64,000 nt of DNA from Lactobacillus ultunensis DSM 16047 (GCF_001436305.1 NZ_AZFO01000008.1:1-64000), one strand, 5' to 3'. Positions 35,874 to 44,804 are shown, numbered from the stretch's first letter. The notes: generated by a model not told the origin, from the sequence alone. Translations and numbers: made by a program.

Positions 35874-36521
35874 ATGAAAAAACATTCAGCTGTAGCATGT
35901 ATCAGTCAGGTAGGACTTTTTTCAAAATTATCAGATAGCATCCTAAAGAAAATTGCACCAATTTCAACGCACCAAGAACATTTTCCAAAAGGAAGCATCA
36001 TTCGTCGACCAGGGGACGGCAAGGATGGATTGATCTTTATGGATGAAGGCAGTGCTAAAATCTATAGCCTTAATGCGGAAGGCAAGGAAACTGTCTTAGG
36101 CGTATTAAATCAAGGAGATTTTGATGGGCAATTGAATTTATTTCAAGATAATAACAATGAAAATTTTGTCCAAGCTCTACAAGATACTTATGTTTGTTCC
36201 ATTAATCGCAAGGACTTTCAAAATCTGTTGAAGAAGACACCTGATTTGGCACTTAATTTGCTGAACAGTTTTGGTCAAAAACTCGTGGCTATTGAGACCA
36301 AGTCGATTCGGCGTAATTCAATGAGCGCTAAGGAGCGCCTTTTAGCTTATTTGGAAGATTTGGCTAAAAAGCAAGAGAGTCGTACCGTTCAGCTGAAGTT
36401 GAAGAAGAAGGATTTAGCAAGCTATTTGGGTGTTACACCGGAAACGTTGAGTAGACAGCTAAAAAGTTTGGAAAAAGATGAATTAATCAGTGTCGAAGGT
36501 AAAAGAATTAAAATACAGTAA
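35874..36521 (+). CDS. Crp/Fnr-family (FLP-like) transcription regulator
   Basis: A 215-residue regulator: cyclic-nucleotide-binding-like beta barrel (about 15-115), dimer helix, then winged helix with LASYLGVTPETLSRQLKSLE. The E190-x-x-S193-R194 recognition set is the FNR type that reads TTGAT, which fits the box upstream. There is no four-Cys iron-sulphur motif; only Cys9 and Cys108 are present, resembling the two-Cys thiol/disulphide redox sensing described for L. casei FLP. It is divergent from the 35224-35778 gene and probably autoregulated. Good ribosome site AAGAAGGAATC. Confidence 0.88.
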   Translation: MKKHSAVACISQVGLFSKLSDSILKKIAPISTHQEHFPKGSIIRRPGDGKDGLIFMDEGSAKIYSLNAEGKETVLGVLNQGDFDGQLNLFQDNNNENFVQALQDTYVCSINRKDFQNLLKKTPDLALNLLNSFGQKLVAIETKSIRRNSMSAKERLLAYLEDLAKKQESRTVQLKLKKKDLASYLGVTPETLSRQLKSLEKDELISVEGKRIKIQ

Positions 36522-36532
36522 AGACTAGAAAA

Positions 36533-37378
36533 ATGCTAAACATAGGACAAGTGTTAAAAGAAGAAAGATTAGCCCAGAATAAGACTCAACGAGAGTGGAT
36601 AAAAAACATTCATCTTTCTGTATCAAGATATTCTGAAATTGAAAACGGCATTATTAAAAATGGTAAAAAGGCAGATATAGATAGTGAACAGTTAATTTTA
36701 CTTCTTAAGAACAATAATGTAGATATAATGGAGTTTTTCTCAAAATTACAGGATGATGTGTCTTTGACGGACGAACTATCTTTGGAACTATCGCAATCTT
36801 TCAATAGTGGAGACATTAAAAAAGCAAATGAAATAAAAAATAAAATACTTACAGATCCAGAAGTTTCATTGGGCTTGAAATATAGAGCGATTTTAGTAAC
36901 TGCAGAATTAAAAGACCACATGGCATCTCTTGATCAAAATACAATAGACGAGATTAGTAACTATTTATATAAATCAAATGATTGGGTTAAAAACAAAGAA
37001 GCTCTAATTCTATTTGGTAATTCTATGCCAAGAATGAATCAAAGTATTCTACAACGTCGAATGAAACAAATCATAAAAGAATATGCGGATATTAGTAGAT
37101 TCCCAGATAGTGTGCAACGTCGTATTTCAACTATCTGTATAAACTACGTATTCAATGCAATTTTCGTTTATAAGATGGGTACATATGTTCGGAAATCGCT
37201 TGATTTAATAGAAAGCTTACCTGCTAATGACGTTTATGGTCTAAAGAAATTGGTAGGACAGTATTATGCAGATTATTTGAAAGGTGATCAAAAGCATATG
37301 ACTGAGCTAAAGGATCTACTTGCAAGATGTGGCTATACGTCTTTAGCTAATCGATTAAGTTTCGATATATCGAAATAG
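36533..37378 (+). CDS. Rgg-like transcription regulator
   Basis: A 281-residue protein with an N-terminal XRE helix-turn-helix (about 5-65; QVLKEERLAQNKTQREW, SRYSEIENG) and a long all-helical C-terminal domain, the architecture of Rgg/GadR/MutR regulators, often controlled by short peptides. It starts 11 bases after the FLP-like gene and is followed at 63 bases by an ABC exporter, its likely target. The ribosome site is weak. No convincing pheromone gene is seen nearby. Confidence 0.82.
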   Translation: MLNIGQVLKEERLAQNKTQREWIKNIHLSVSRYSEIENGIIKNGKKADIDSEQLILLLKNNNVDIMEFFSKLQDDVSLTDELSLELSQSFNSGDIKKANEIKNKILTDPEVSLGLKYRAILVTAELKDHMASLDQNTIDEISNYLYKSNDWVKNKEALILFGNSMPRMNQSILQRRMKQIIKEYADISRFPDSVQRRISTICINYVFNAIFVYKMGTYVRKSLDLIESLPANDVYGLKKLVGQYYADYLKGDQKHMTELKDLLARCGYTSLANRLSFDISK

Positions 37379-37380
37379 AT

Positions 37381-37408
37381 TTGGAAAATAAAAAATATTC
37401 AGTAAAAT
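37381..37408 (+). promoter_or_regulatory. Candidate promoter of the ABC exporter gene
   Basis: TTGGAA (37381-37386), 16-bp spacer, TAAAAT (37403-37408), starting just after the rgg-like stop. Confidence 0.45.
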
Positions 37409-37441
37409 AGTGCGATAGTCCATGAACAAAGGAACAATCGC

Positions 37442-39025
37442 ATGAAATACGTTATAAAGCATTATCCTAAATATATCTTACTTTTTGCCATTCTGTCACT
37501 AGTACTTGCAGTTATCACGGTGTCAGATGCTCTGGTTTTGCAGTTTATTATTAATAATGTGAAAGACTCTAGCAAGATACCATATTACGTAATAGTCATA
37601 TCAGTAATGGTATTTATCTTGCTTGAAGGCTTCGCCTATTATTTTCAACAGTTTAATTCTGAATATCTGGCTAAAAAAGCTGTTAATTTATATCGAGGAA
37701 TAGTCTTCAGACGGATCACGGCTCAGAGAATATCTATTTTTGATAATCACACTCCAAGTAAGTATGTTTCGCTAATGACTGCTCAAATGGATAATCTGGA
37801 TGAAAATTATTTTGCTGCAATATTTTGGGCGTTTTACTTAATAATTCAATTTATAGTTGCATGCGTTATAGCCCTTGCAGTAAATCCAACTATGGCCATA
37901 ATAGCAATTATCCTAAGCATCCCTAATTTATTGCTACCATTGATTTTTAGAAAGGTTTTAGAAAACACAAAAATTAAGACGATTAAGCAAACAGATTTGT
38001 ACATCGCTAAGATATCTGATTATTTATTTGGCTTTGCAGATTGGAAAATTAATGGTGGTAGTAAGCTGATTGATACACAAGAAAAGATTGAAAATACACG
38101 AGTATTACAATTTCAAAAAAGTGAATTAAAGGCACAGAATCTTTCAACAGCTTTTAACCATGCTTTTTCAAATGTGTTGTATTTAGGTACATGGCTAATT
38201 GGGGCATTTTTTATTCTGAATAAACAAATGACGATGGCATCAGTTGTAGCCTTTTCTCAATTAGTGATTAATATTTCATTTCCAATATACAGTTGTGCTG
38301 ATATGTTTTCTCAGATAGTTGGTGGTAAAAAGCTCTTCGAAAAGATTGAAACAGAAATCCCGGTAAATTCTAATGAATTACAGAATAACCTTCAATTAGA
38401 TACATTTAAAAAAATCAGTTTTAGGGATGTAACGTTTAAAAACGATCAAAAGAAAATCCTTGATTCATTGAACCTTGATATTCTGGCAAACCAGAAGTAT
38501 GTGATCAAGGGACCTAGTGGCAGTGGAAAAACTACTTTTCTTAAAATACTAACGAAACAAATATTGAATTATAAAGGTCTTATTACTTTTAATGAATTGG
38601 ATATTACGAATATTGCAGATCAAACATTATATTCCAAAATAGGCTATTTGCCGCAACATGGACACATATTTGAAACCACTTTAGCCAATAATTTATCACT
38701 GTATCAAAATAAAACGAATAAGGATTTAATTGAGGTGCTAAAGTTTGTTGAATTAAACAAGTGGGCAAATGAAGATTCTTTGAGCAAACAAATTAGCTCG
38801 GAGTCTATTTCAGGTGGAGAAGCTAAAAGAATTGAGCTTGCACGACTCCTTTTGCAAAATAAGGAGATTTTGATTTTAGATGAATTTTCATCTGGATTAG
38901 ATAAAGATACTTTAAGAAAAGTTGAAGATAGAATTTTCTCCTTGCCACATCAAACAGTGCTATATGTTACTCATGTATACAGTAATGAGTTAATAAATAA
39001 AGCAGATCAAATTATTCAATTCTAA
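37442..39025 (+). CDS. ABC exporter half-transporter (membrane and ATPase domains)
   Basis: A 527-residue half-transporter: six membrane helices in residues 1-300, then the ATPase with Walker [11 protein letters not shown]-loop GYLPQHGHIF, signature SGGEAKR and Walker B ILILDE followed by the switch His (YVTHVY). It probably works as a homodimer exporting a peptide or drug. It is AT-rich and lies immediately downstream of the Rgg-like regulator, a common regulator-exporter pair. No peptidase domain is present at the N-terminus, so it is not a bacteriocin maturation transporter of the LagD type. Confidence 0.85.
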   Translation: MKYVIKHYPKYILLFAILSLVLAVITVSDALVLQFIINNVKDSSKIPYYVIVISVMVFILLEGFAYYFQQFNSEYLAKKAVNLYRGIVFRRITAQRISIFDNHTPSKYVSLMTAQMDNLDENYFAAIFWAFYLIIQFIVACVIALAVNPTMAIIAIILSIPNLLLPLIFRKVLENTKIKTIKQTDLYIAKISDYLFGFADWKINGGSKLIDTQEKIENTRVLQFQKSELKAQNLSTAFNHAFSNVLYLGTWLIGAFFILNKQMTMASVVAFSQLVINISFPIYSCADMFSQIVGGKKLFEKIETEIPVNSNELQNNLQLDTFKKISFRDVTFKNDQKKILDSLNLDILANQKYVIKGPSGSGKTTFLKILTKQILNYKGLITFNELDITNIADQTLYSKIGYLPQHGHIFETTLANNLSLYQNKTNKDLIEVLKFVELNKWANEDSLSKQISSESISGGEAKRIELARLLLQNKEILILDEFSSGLDKDTLRKVEDRIFSLPHQTVLYVTHVYSNELINKADQIIQF

Positions 39026-39056
39026 CAAAAAAGCGTAGCATGAAAGCTACGCTTTT
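39026..39056. terminator. Bidirectional terminator
   Basis: 11-bp perfect stem AAAAGCGTAGC/GCTACGCTTTT between the convergent ABC exporter and copB; overlaps the copB stop. Confidence 0.88.
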
Positions 39057-40981
39057 GCTGATTCTCCAGCAATTTTTGTCTTATTCAAAAGCAGTGAGCT
39101 GGTTACCACTGATACGGAACTAAAGGCCATTGCTAAACCTGCCAGCTCGGGACTTAAAGTTAATCCTAATCCCATGAAGAGACCAGCGGCGATAGGGATG
39201 CCGATGGTGTTGTATATTAGGGCCCAGAAGAGGTTTAACTTAATTCTGTTGAAAGTCTTCTTAGAAATATCCAAAGCCCGTACAACGCCCATTAAATCGT
39301 TCTGAACGAGGACAATACCACCGGATTCAATCGCGATGTCAGTTCCTGAACCCATGGCAATCCCAACTTCAGCTGTAGATAAAGCAGGCGCGTCGTTAAT
39401 TCCATCACCGACGAAGGCAACTGTTCTACCAGCATCTTGCAATTTCTTAATCTCTGCAGCCTTTTCAGTTGGTAAAACGCCTGCAATCACTTGATCAATC
39501 CCAACTTCTTTACCGATAGCTTCCGCAACATTTTGATTATCGCCGGTAAGCATAATGGTCTTTAAACCGCGTTTCTTCAGCTCGGCAATAGCGGCCTGGG
39601 AACTAGCCTTAGGCACATCTTGAATCGCAATAAGCCCGATAATTTGATCTCCTAAGCCAACATAGACAACGGTCTTAGCTTCCTTTTGCAATTTAATTGC
39701 TTGATCTTTCATTTCCTGGGAAATAGAGATATCTTCCAGCAATTTATCGCTACCTACGAAGGCAGTTTGTCCATCATAAGTAGCTCTAACACCTTTACCT
39801 TCAATAGCTGCAAAATTTTTAACTTGGGCTAAAGCAATCTTAGCATCCTTAGCCTTTTTAACCACGGCTGTTGCCAAAGGGTGTTCAGAATTTTCTTCCA
39901 AACTGGCCGCAATAGTCAATACCTTGTTTTGATCGCCAACGAGGTCAGTTACTTGAGGCTTACCAACGGTAATCGTACCCGTCTTGTCAAAAACAACAGT
40001 ATCGATATCGCTGACTTCTTCAAGAACTTCACCGTTCTTGATTAAAACGCCCATCTTGGCGCTACGAGCAGTCCCGACCATCAATGCAGTTGGCGTAGCC
40101 AATCCCAATGCACATGGGCAGGCAATAACGACTACAGAAACGGCGAACAGCATTGCATTGACCAATGTTGCGCCTAAGAAGACGTACCAGATTACAAAGG
40201 TAATAATCGTAATGATCAAAACAGCTGGAACAAAGATATTGGAAATTTTATCAGTCAGGTTTTGAATAGGAGCATGACTAGTCTGTGCTTTTTTAACTAA
40301 ATCAACGATCTGAGAGAGCATCGTATCTTTACCAACTTTGGTAGCCTTAAAGGTGAAAGTACCGTTGGTATTAATCGTTGAGCCAACTACATTGTCGCCC
40401 TTCTTTTTAGTGACTGGCATACTTTCACCAGTGACCATTGATTCGTCAATTGTCGTAGATCCAGTGATGATTTCACCATCAACAGGTACTTTTTCACCAG
40501 GCTTAACACGAATGATATCGCCAACCTTAACCTGATCTAATGGAATCTTGACGAATTGACTATCACGCTCGACTTCAGCGTCCTTAGCTTGTAAGTCGAT
40601 TAATTTAGCCAAAGCGTTTGAAGCGTTATTGTGCATCTTCTCTTCCATAACGTCGCCCAAAAGGACGAAGACCGTTACGAAAGCGGCACTTTCAAAGTAA
40701 ACTTCACGTCCAGTAAACATGGCAAAGATACTGTAGAAGTAAGCTACAGCAGTACCGACTGCCACTAGCGTATTCATATTAGCGCTATGCTTTTTAAAAG
40801 CGGCCCAAGCACTGCTCCAGTAAGGTGCAGCGGAGATTGCCATGATAATTGTAGTCGTGATAAAAGCGATCCAATTATAGCCTGGCATCATCCAATGAAA
40901 GGGCATTGCGAACATCTGGATAAGCATTGGGATTGCTAGAATGAATGAAATCCAGAAGCGTTGAATATTAGAAAGTTTCAT
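39047..40981 (-). CDS. copB: Copper-translocating P-type ATPase
   Basis: A 644-residue P1B-type ATPase exporting copper. Membrane helices flank an actuator loop with TGES (184-187), the metal-binding helix has CPC (288-290), phosphorylation motif DKTGT (332-336), and the hinge GDGINDAPAL. The N-terminus lacks a CxxC metal-binding domain and has only scattered Met/His, so it resembles CopB-type exporters rather than CopA. Last gene of the copY-cupredoxin-cupredoxin-copB operon; its ATG overlaps the stop of the upstream cupredoxin. Confidence 0.93.
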   Translation of the reverse strand: MKLSNIQRFWISFILAIPMLIQMFAMPFHWMMPGYNWIAFITTTIIMAISAAPYWSSAWAAFKKHSANMNTLVAVGTAVAYFYSIFAMFTGREVYFESAAFVTVFVLLGDVMEEKMHNNASNALAKLIDLQAKDAEVERDSQFVKIPLDQVKVGDIIRVKPGEKVPVDGEIITGSTTIDESMVTGESMPVTKKKGDNVVGSTINTNGTFTFKATKVGKDTMLSQIVDLVKKAQTSHAPIQNLTDKISNIFVPAVLIITIITFVIWYVFLGATLVNAMLFAVSVVVIACPCALGLATPTALMVGTARSAKMGVLIKNGEVLEEVSDIDTVVFDKTGTITVGKPQVTDLVGDQNKVLTIAASLEENSEHPLATAVVKKAKDAKIALAQVKNFAAIEGKGVRATYDGQTAFVGSDKLLEDISISQEMKDQAIKLQKEAKTVVYVGLGDQIIGLIAIQDVPKASSQAAIAELKKRGLKTIMLTGDNQNVAEAIGKEVGIDQVIAGVLPTEKAAEIKKLQDAGRTVAFVGDGINDAPALSTAEVGIAMGSGTDIAIESGGIVLVQNDLMGVVRALDISKKTFNRIKLNLFWALIYNTIGIPIAAGLFMGLGLTLSPELAGLAMAFSSVSVVTSSLLLNKTKIAGESAKA

Positions 40982-41268
40982 TACTTAACCACTACTTTTC
41001 CATGGAACATATCCATCCCACAAGCGTAGTTGTAAGTGCCAGGCTTGTCGGTTGGAACATTGATTGTAACTTCTTTTTTGCCATCTAATTTTTCATCAAA
41101 ATTGAGGTCTTTAGAAACCACTTCGTTCATGCATCCCATATTATCTGAAGCAATGAACTTTAACTTAGCTGGCTTGCCTTGTTTAAAGGTAACAACATCA
41201 GGCTTGTAACCATGATTTTCTGCATTAACAACAACTTTTTTAGTTTGATTCTTTGAAAAAATACTCAT
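40981..41268 (-). CDS. Cupredoxin-domain protein without signal peptide
   Basis: A 95-residue cupredoxin-like beta barrel. Copper-ligand candidates are Cys in DNMGCMNEVV and the C-terminal ACGMDMFHGKVVVK (Cys, Met, His), almost identical to that of the neighbouring cupredoxin. It has no signal peptide or membrane helix, so it may be a cytoplasmic copper carrier handing copper to CopB. Its start overlaps the stop of the previous gene and its stop overlaps copB, so the three are tightly coupled. Confidence 0.85.
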   Translation of the reverse strand: MSIFSKNQTKKVVVNAENHGYKPDVVTFKQGKPAKLKFIASDNMGCMNEVVSKDLNFDEKLDGKKEVTINVPTDKPGTYNYACGMDMFHGKVVVK

Positions 41269-41645
41269 TATTTAACAACAACCTTTCCATGAAACATATC
41301 CATGCCGCAAGCAAAGTTATAAGTGCCTTTCTTGTCAGTAGGAATATCGATAGTAGTAATTTTCTGTTTAGTTAAATCTTTATTCACGCCTAATTGTTCA
41401 AAAACAACGTGAGACAAACATGCAGTTGAGTCCTTCATATCGAAGTTGACCTTAGCTGGAACGCCTTGTTTCAACACAACAGTTGAAGGGGAATAGCCAC
41501 CTTTGACAACGATGTTTGCTTCTTGTGTTCCTTGATCAATATTGGCAGTGCCGATAGCTTCTTTGTGTTTGCCAAAGAACCACCAAACAATAAAGCCGAT
41601 CAGCAAAACTGCCACAACTAACGTAATAATTTGTGAGATACCCAT
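41268..41645 (-). CDS. Membrane-anchored cupredoxin
   Basis: A 125-residue protein: an N-terminal membrane helix (about residues 4-24, IITLVVAVLLIGFIVWWFF), then a cupredoxin domain with ACLSHVVF and the C-terminal ACGMDMFHGKVVVK. Probably an extracytoplasmic anchored copper-binding protein. AGGAGG lies 7 bases before the ATG at 41645; an upstream in-frame start would lie inside copY. Paralogue of the soluble cupredoxin downstream. Confidence 0.85.
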   Translation of the reverse strand: MGISQIITLVVAVLLIGFIVWWFFGKHKEAIGTANIDQGTQEANIVVKGGYSPSTVVLKQGVPAKVNFDMKDSTACLSHVVFEQLGVNKDLTKQKITTIDIPTDKKGTYNFACGMDMFHGKVVVK

Positions 41646-41656
41646 TTTAGTCCCTC

Positions 41657-42097
41657 CTAGCAAAAGTGTTCTTTACCTGACAAGCAGTTGCAAGGAACTT
41701 TATCAGGAGCACTTTTTTCTTTTACAGTAACTTCTTGTTTTATTTTTTCTAGGTCACTTTTAGAAATAGGGGAATTAGCCAGCAGCTGCAAGAGCACCTC
41801 GCCTTTATGCATGTCGCACATGCGATTTAGAAGCTCTTGTGCGGCCTCTGTCATTACCTGCGTCTGATTAATCTTGAAAGAGTAAACAAAGTGTCTGCCT
41901 TCCTTAGACGTCTCTAGCAGGTTCTTTTTAACCAACCGTCGAAGTAAAGTCTTGATTGTAGATTCAGACCAATCTTTTTTAGCCTGCAATTCTTGAATTA
42001 CTTTAGTTGAACTAACTGGTTCAAGAGTCCAAATAATTCGCATGACATCCCATTCACTATCGGAAATTGTGCTTTCTTTTTCTTGAAGAGTAACCAT
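41657..42097 (-). CDS. copY: CopY/TcrY copper-responsive repressor
   Basis: A 146-residue winged-helix repressor of the CopY/BlaI family (ISDSEWDVMRIIWTLEP, VIQELQAKKDWSESTIKTLLRRL abridged). The C-terminus is CNCLSGKEHFC: a CxC pair plus one more Cys, rather than the CxCx4-5CxC of Enterococcus CopY, so one ligand seems missing. First gene of the copper operon; two cop boxes overlap its promoter, implying autoregulation relieved by copper. Confidence 0.9.
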   Translation of the reverse strand: MVTLQEKESTISDSEWDVMRIIWTLEPVSSTKVIQELQAKKDWSESTIKTLLRRLVKKNLLETSKEGRHFVYSFKINQTQVMTEAAQELLNRMCDMHKGEVLLQLLANSPISKSDLEKIKQEVTVKEKSAPDKVPCNCLSGKEHFC

Positions 42098-42114
42098 CTT
42101 TTCCTCCTTACGTT

Positions 42115-42153
42115 TACATTTGTAACTATACTCTTAAAATCTACATTTGTAAA
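42115..42153 (-). promoter_or_regulatory. cop operator and promoter
   Basis: Two identical cop boxes TACATTTGTA at 42115-42124 and 42142-42151, centres 27 bp apart, matching the CopY consensus TACANNTGTA. The minus-strand promoter TTTACA (42148-42153), 17 bp, TATAGT (42125-42130) is embedded between them, so repressor binding would block both elements. Confidence 0.9.
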
Positions 42154-42190
42154 CTTTAATGCAATAAAAAAAGAAAGACGAGTGTCTTCC

Positions 42191-42445
42191 TTACTTCACA
42201 AATATTCCCACAAGTAATAAAACTGCAATAATCCATACCACATCAAGCAGATAGACTAAAATTTTAGTCCACATTTTTTGATAAAGTTGTCCTGTTTGAA
42301 AAAGAAAATATAGTGCTAGTGCAGCTAAGATAATTGCGATTGTAGTTCCTGAAGGATTATGAATATTGAGATAAAAGTAGATTCCAGCAATGGCTGAAAA
42401 AAACAGGGTGCCGAGAATCCAAAGCGTTTTTTTAGTTAATTTCAT
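42191..42445 (-). CDS. Small membrane protein with three helices
   Basis: An 84-residue protein with three hydrophobic segments (about 8-26, 33-50 and 62-82) and no recognised motif. GGAGAAAT precedes the ATG. It lies 46 bases downstream of a DUF4097 lipoprotein gene on the same strand and is probably in that operon; similar pairs occur in envelope-stress loci. Confidence 0.6.
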   Translation of the reverse strand: MKLTKKTLWILGTLFFSAIAGIYFYLNIHNPSGTTIAIILAALALYFLFQTGQLYQKMWTKILVYLLDVVWIIAVLLLVGIFVK

Positions 42446-42491
42446 GATTAATTTCTCCTTGATATTTAGTATAGCGTATCAAGAAGAAAAA

Positions 42492-43226
42492 TTAGTTAAC
42501 GGTCACGTCTCCATCATCACTATGAGCAAATAAGACATTAGAGCTGGAAATATTTTTGGTATATGAGCCACCATCGTCATCATTGTCATGATCGGTTCCC
42601 TTAAAGGTTACATCCCCATCATCAGAGGATAAATAATAGCCATGGGCGTTACTTTGCTTCACCTTGATATCTCCATCTTCTGAGGTGATTTTAGCTCCAT
42701 TTGTTGTAAACAATTTATCAACTTCAACATCTCCGTCTTCTGAGTCGATCTTGGCTTTATTCTTTGCATACAAGCTATCAATCGTGATGTCTCCATCCTC
42801 AGCAGAAAGCGCAATAGTTTTTACCCGAATATTACCATAAAAATCAACATCGCCATCTTCTAGATGCATATCAATTTTTTGTAATTCCTTTGCTGGCAAG
42901 TAGATGGCGATCACATTATCTTTAGAAATGCGATAACGCCCACCTTTATTTTCTTGTTTGATTGTTAAAATGCCGTTTTTTATTTGAACGCTAGGTTTAA
43001 AACGTTTCAAGCCGTGATAAATAACTTTGTATGTTTTACCAACATGCAATTCGGTATCAACAATATCTGTCGAAACTTTCATAGAATTAAACTTCTGTTC
43101 AGAAAGTGTTTGTTTAACTACTGGACCAGAGTTTTTGTCAGTGTAAGTATGGAATTTACAGCCTGCTAGAAAAAGGCCTAGAGTAAGAAATAACCCAGGC
43201 AATAATATAAGTTTTTTGTTTTTCAT
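42492..43226 (-). CDS. DUF4097-type beta-repeat lipoprotein
   Basis: A 244-residue lipoprotein. A signal sequence with lipobox LAGC near residue 22 is followed by a beta-rich domain made of about six repeats ending in an acidic turn: EDGDVDF, EDGDITI, EDGDVEV, EDGDIKV, DDGDVTF, DDGDVTV. This is the DUF4097/DUF4098 right-handed beta-helix type. The regular EDGD turns could bind calcium. GGGGG lies 8 bases upstream of the ATG at 43226. Family function is unknown; often near envelope stress genes. Confidence 0.82.
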   Translation of the reverse strand: MKNKKLILLPGLFLTLGLFLAGCKFHTYTDKNSGPVVKQTLSEQKFNSMKVSTDIVDTELHVGKTYKVIYHGLKRFKPSVQIKNGILTIKQENKGGRYRISKDNVIAIYLPAKELQKIDMHLEDGDVDFYGNIRVKTIALSAEDGDITIDSLYAKNKAKIDSEDGDVEVDKLFTTNGAKITSEDGDIKVKQSNAHGYYLSSDDGDVTFKGTDHDNDDDGGSYTKNISSSNVLFAHSDDGDVTVN

Positions 43227-43320
43227 AAACAATTCCCCCTACAGATATTTTATCGTAGAGTGAGATGCAAAAGATACAAAAAAATCCGCTCCATACGAGG
43301 AACGAATTTTGCTTATTTTT

Positions 43321-44631
43321 CTATAAATTAGTAACTAGGAAGAAGACAATGAATACCACGAATAGAATATACATCATCGGGGTAACTTCCTTAGCGCGCT
43401 TAGATGCGATCATTGTGATTGGGTAGGCGATCAAACCTAAAGCCAGACCATCTGAAATACTGTAAGTCAATGGCATGCCGACAACTGTCAAGAATGCAGG
43501 GAAAGCAATCTCAAACTTGTCCCAGTCGATCTTCTTCAAGTTGCTTGCCATCAATACACCAACGATGATCAAAGCTGGAGCCGTTACAGTAGTTGGGATA
43601 ACGGCAAGAAGTGGACTGAAGATCATACTGATGATGAAGAAAATACCAACGAAGATCGCGGTTAAACCAGTTCTACCACCCATAGCGATACCAGCGCTTG
43701 ATTCTACTGAAGTACCAAGTGGAGCAGTACCGCAAACGGCACCTTCAACCATAGCAGTTGAGTCGGCCAAGAAAGCACGACCGATACGTGGAATCTTGCC
43801 ATCTTTATCAACCATGCCAGCTTGTTCGGTCATTCCGATTAAAGTACCTGCAGTATCAAAGAAAGTTACTAACAAGAAGGTTAAAACAACCATCCAAAGC
43901 TGTGCTGTATTAATATCCTTTAAGTGGAAGACGGCTTGACCAAAGGTTGGGGTAATGCTTGGTGCACCCGCAATGATGCCGTGTGGCAATGGAATTTGAC
44001 CGATAATCATGCCAAAAATAGCGGTAATGATCATGCCCACAAAAATTGAGCCAGGCACTCTCAAAGCCATTAAGATCACAGTCAAAACCAAGCCAAATAA
44101 TGTAATCCAAACAGCTGAGTTGCTAAACTTGCCCAAAGTAACCAACGTAGAATCGCTATTAACGATTAATTGACCATTTTTCAAACCAATAAAGGCAATA
44201 AATAAACCAATACCAGCAGAAATAGCATATTTCATATCTTGTGGAATCGCATTAACTACCATTTCACGCAATTTGAAGACGGTAATCAAGATGAACAAGA
44301 TAGATGCTACTAAAACGGCAGCTAAAGCTGTTTCCCAGGAAATATGCATCCCTACACAAACGTTATATGCGAAGAAAGCACCACTACCTAAAGTTGGAGC
44401 TAAGGCAATAGGGTAGTTTGCAATAAAGCCCATCAGGAAACAACCAATTGCTGTAGCGATGGCCGTTACAGTGAAGGCTGCACCTTTAGGGATACCAGCT
44501 GCATGTAAAATATTAGGGTTAACAAACAAGATGTAGGAGAGGCTGACAAACGTGGTTAATGCGGCGATTAATTCGCGTTTAACGTTAGTGTTAGCTTCTT
44601 CTAAATGAAAGACTTTATTTAAAAAATCCAT
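43321..44631 (-). CDS. NCS2 purine permease under a purine riboswitch
   Basis: A 436-residue NCS2/AzgA-type permease with about 13 helices. Key features are TTFVSLSYILFVNP at the N-terminus and the substrate-site segments GSGAFFAYNVC and SSAGIAMGGRTGLTA. AzgA/PbuG-type members import hypoxanthine, guanine or adenine. A guanine-class riboswitch in its leader makes guanine/hypoxanthine the best guess. GGAGG lies 5 bases before the ATG at 44631; a longer reading frame would begin inside the terminator hairpin. One of three paralogues in the window. Confidence 0.9.
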   Translation of the reverse strand: MDFLNKVFHLEEANTNVKRELIAALTTFVSLSYILFVNPNILHAAGIPKGAAFTVTAIATAIGCFLMGFIANYPIALAPTLGSGAFFAYNVCVGMHISWETALAAVLVASILFILITVFKLREMVVNAIPQDMKYAISAGIGLFIAFIGLKNGQLIVNSDSTLVTLGKFSNSAVWITLFGLVLTVILMALRVPGSIFVGMIITAIFGMIIGQIPLPHGIIAGAPSITPTFGQAVFHLKDINTAQLWMVVLTFLLVTFFDTAGTLIGMTEQAGMVDKDGKIPRIGRAFLADSTAMVEGAVCGTAPLGTSVESSAGIAMGGRTGLTAIFVGIFFIISMIFSPLLAVIPTTVTAPALIIVGVLMASNLKKIDWDKFEIAFPAFLTVVGMPLTYSISDGLALGLIAYPITMIASKRAKEVTPMMYILFVVFIVFFLVTNL

Positions 44632-44653
44632 TGCGCCTCCAAAATAAAAACAA

Positions 44654-44700
44654 AAAGAAAAAGGACATAGCTTACCCAAAGTCATGGGTAAAAGATGTCC
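44654..44700 (-). terminator. Riboswitch expression-platform terminator
   Basis: GGACAT/ATGTCC outer stem and TTACCC/GGGTAA inner stem, followed on the minus strand by TTTTTCTTTT. It lies between aptamer and permease start, so ligand binding can terminate transcription. Confidence 0.85.
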
Positions 44701-44721
44701 TTGATAAAATTATGACGTCTG

Positions 44722-44790
44722 ATACCTATAGTCCTGAATTTATGGCTCAGGGTAGATACTGTCGACCTTATTTCGACGATATATAGATAA
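44722..44790 (-). ncRNA. Purine riboswitch (guanine/hypoxanthine class)
   Basis: Minus-strand aptamer: P1 around TATA/TATAGG, P2 GTCGA...TCGAC, conserved J2/3 AGTATCTACC, P3 CCTGA...TCAGG, and J3/1 GGACTATA. The base equivalent to position 74 is C (GAC in GGACTA), which pairs with guanine; adenine riboswitches have U. A promoter precedes and a terminator follows. Confidence 0.9.
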
Positions 44791-44804
44791 CTTGATTGTT
44801 AAGT

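Noticed and set aside
37422..37445. Seven-codon frame MNKGTIA overlapping the ABC exporter start
   Set aside because: No ribosome site of its own; AAAGGA inside it is simply the ribosome site of the exporter gene.
37407..37451. Minus-strand 14-codon hydrophobic frame (MRLFLCSWTIALFY) near the first Rgg-like gene as a pheromone
   Set aside because: No ribosome site, no SHP-like ending, and it overlaps the exporter promoter and start; chance is sufficient.
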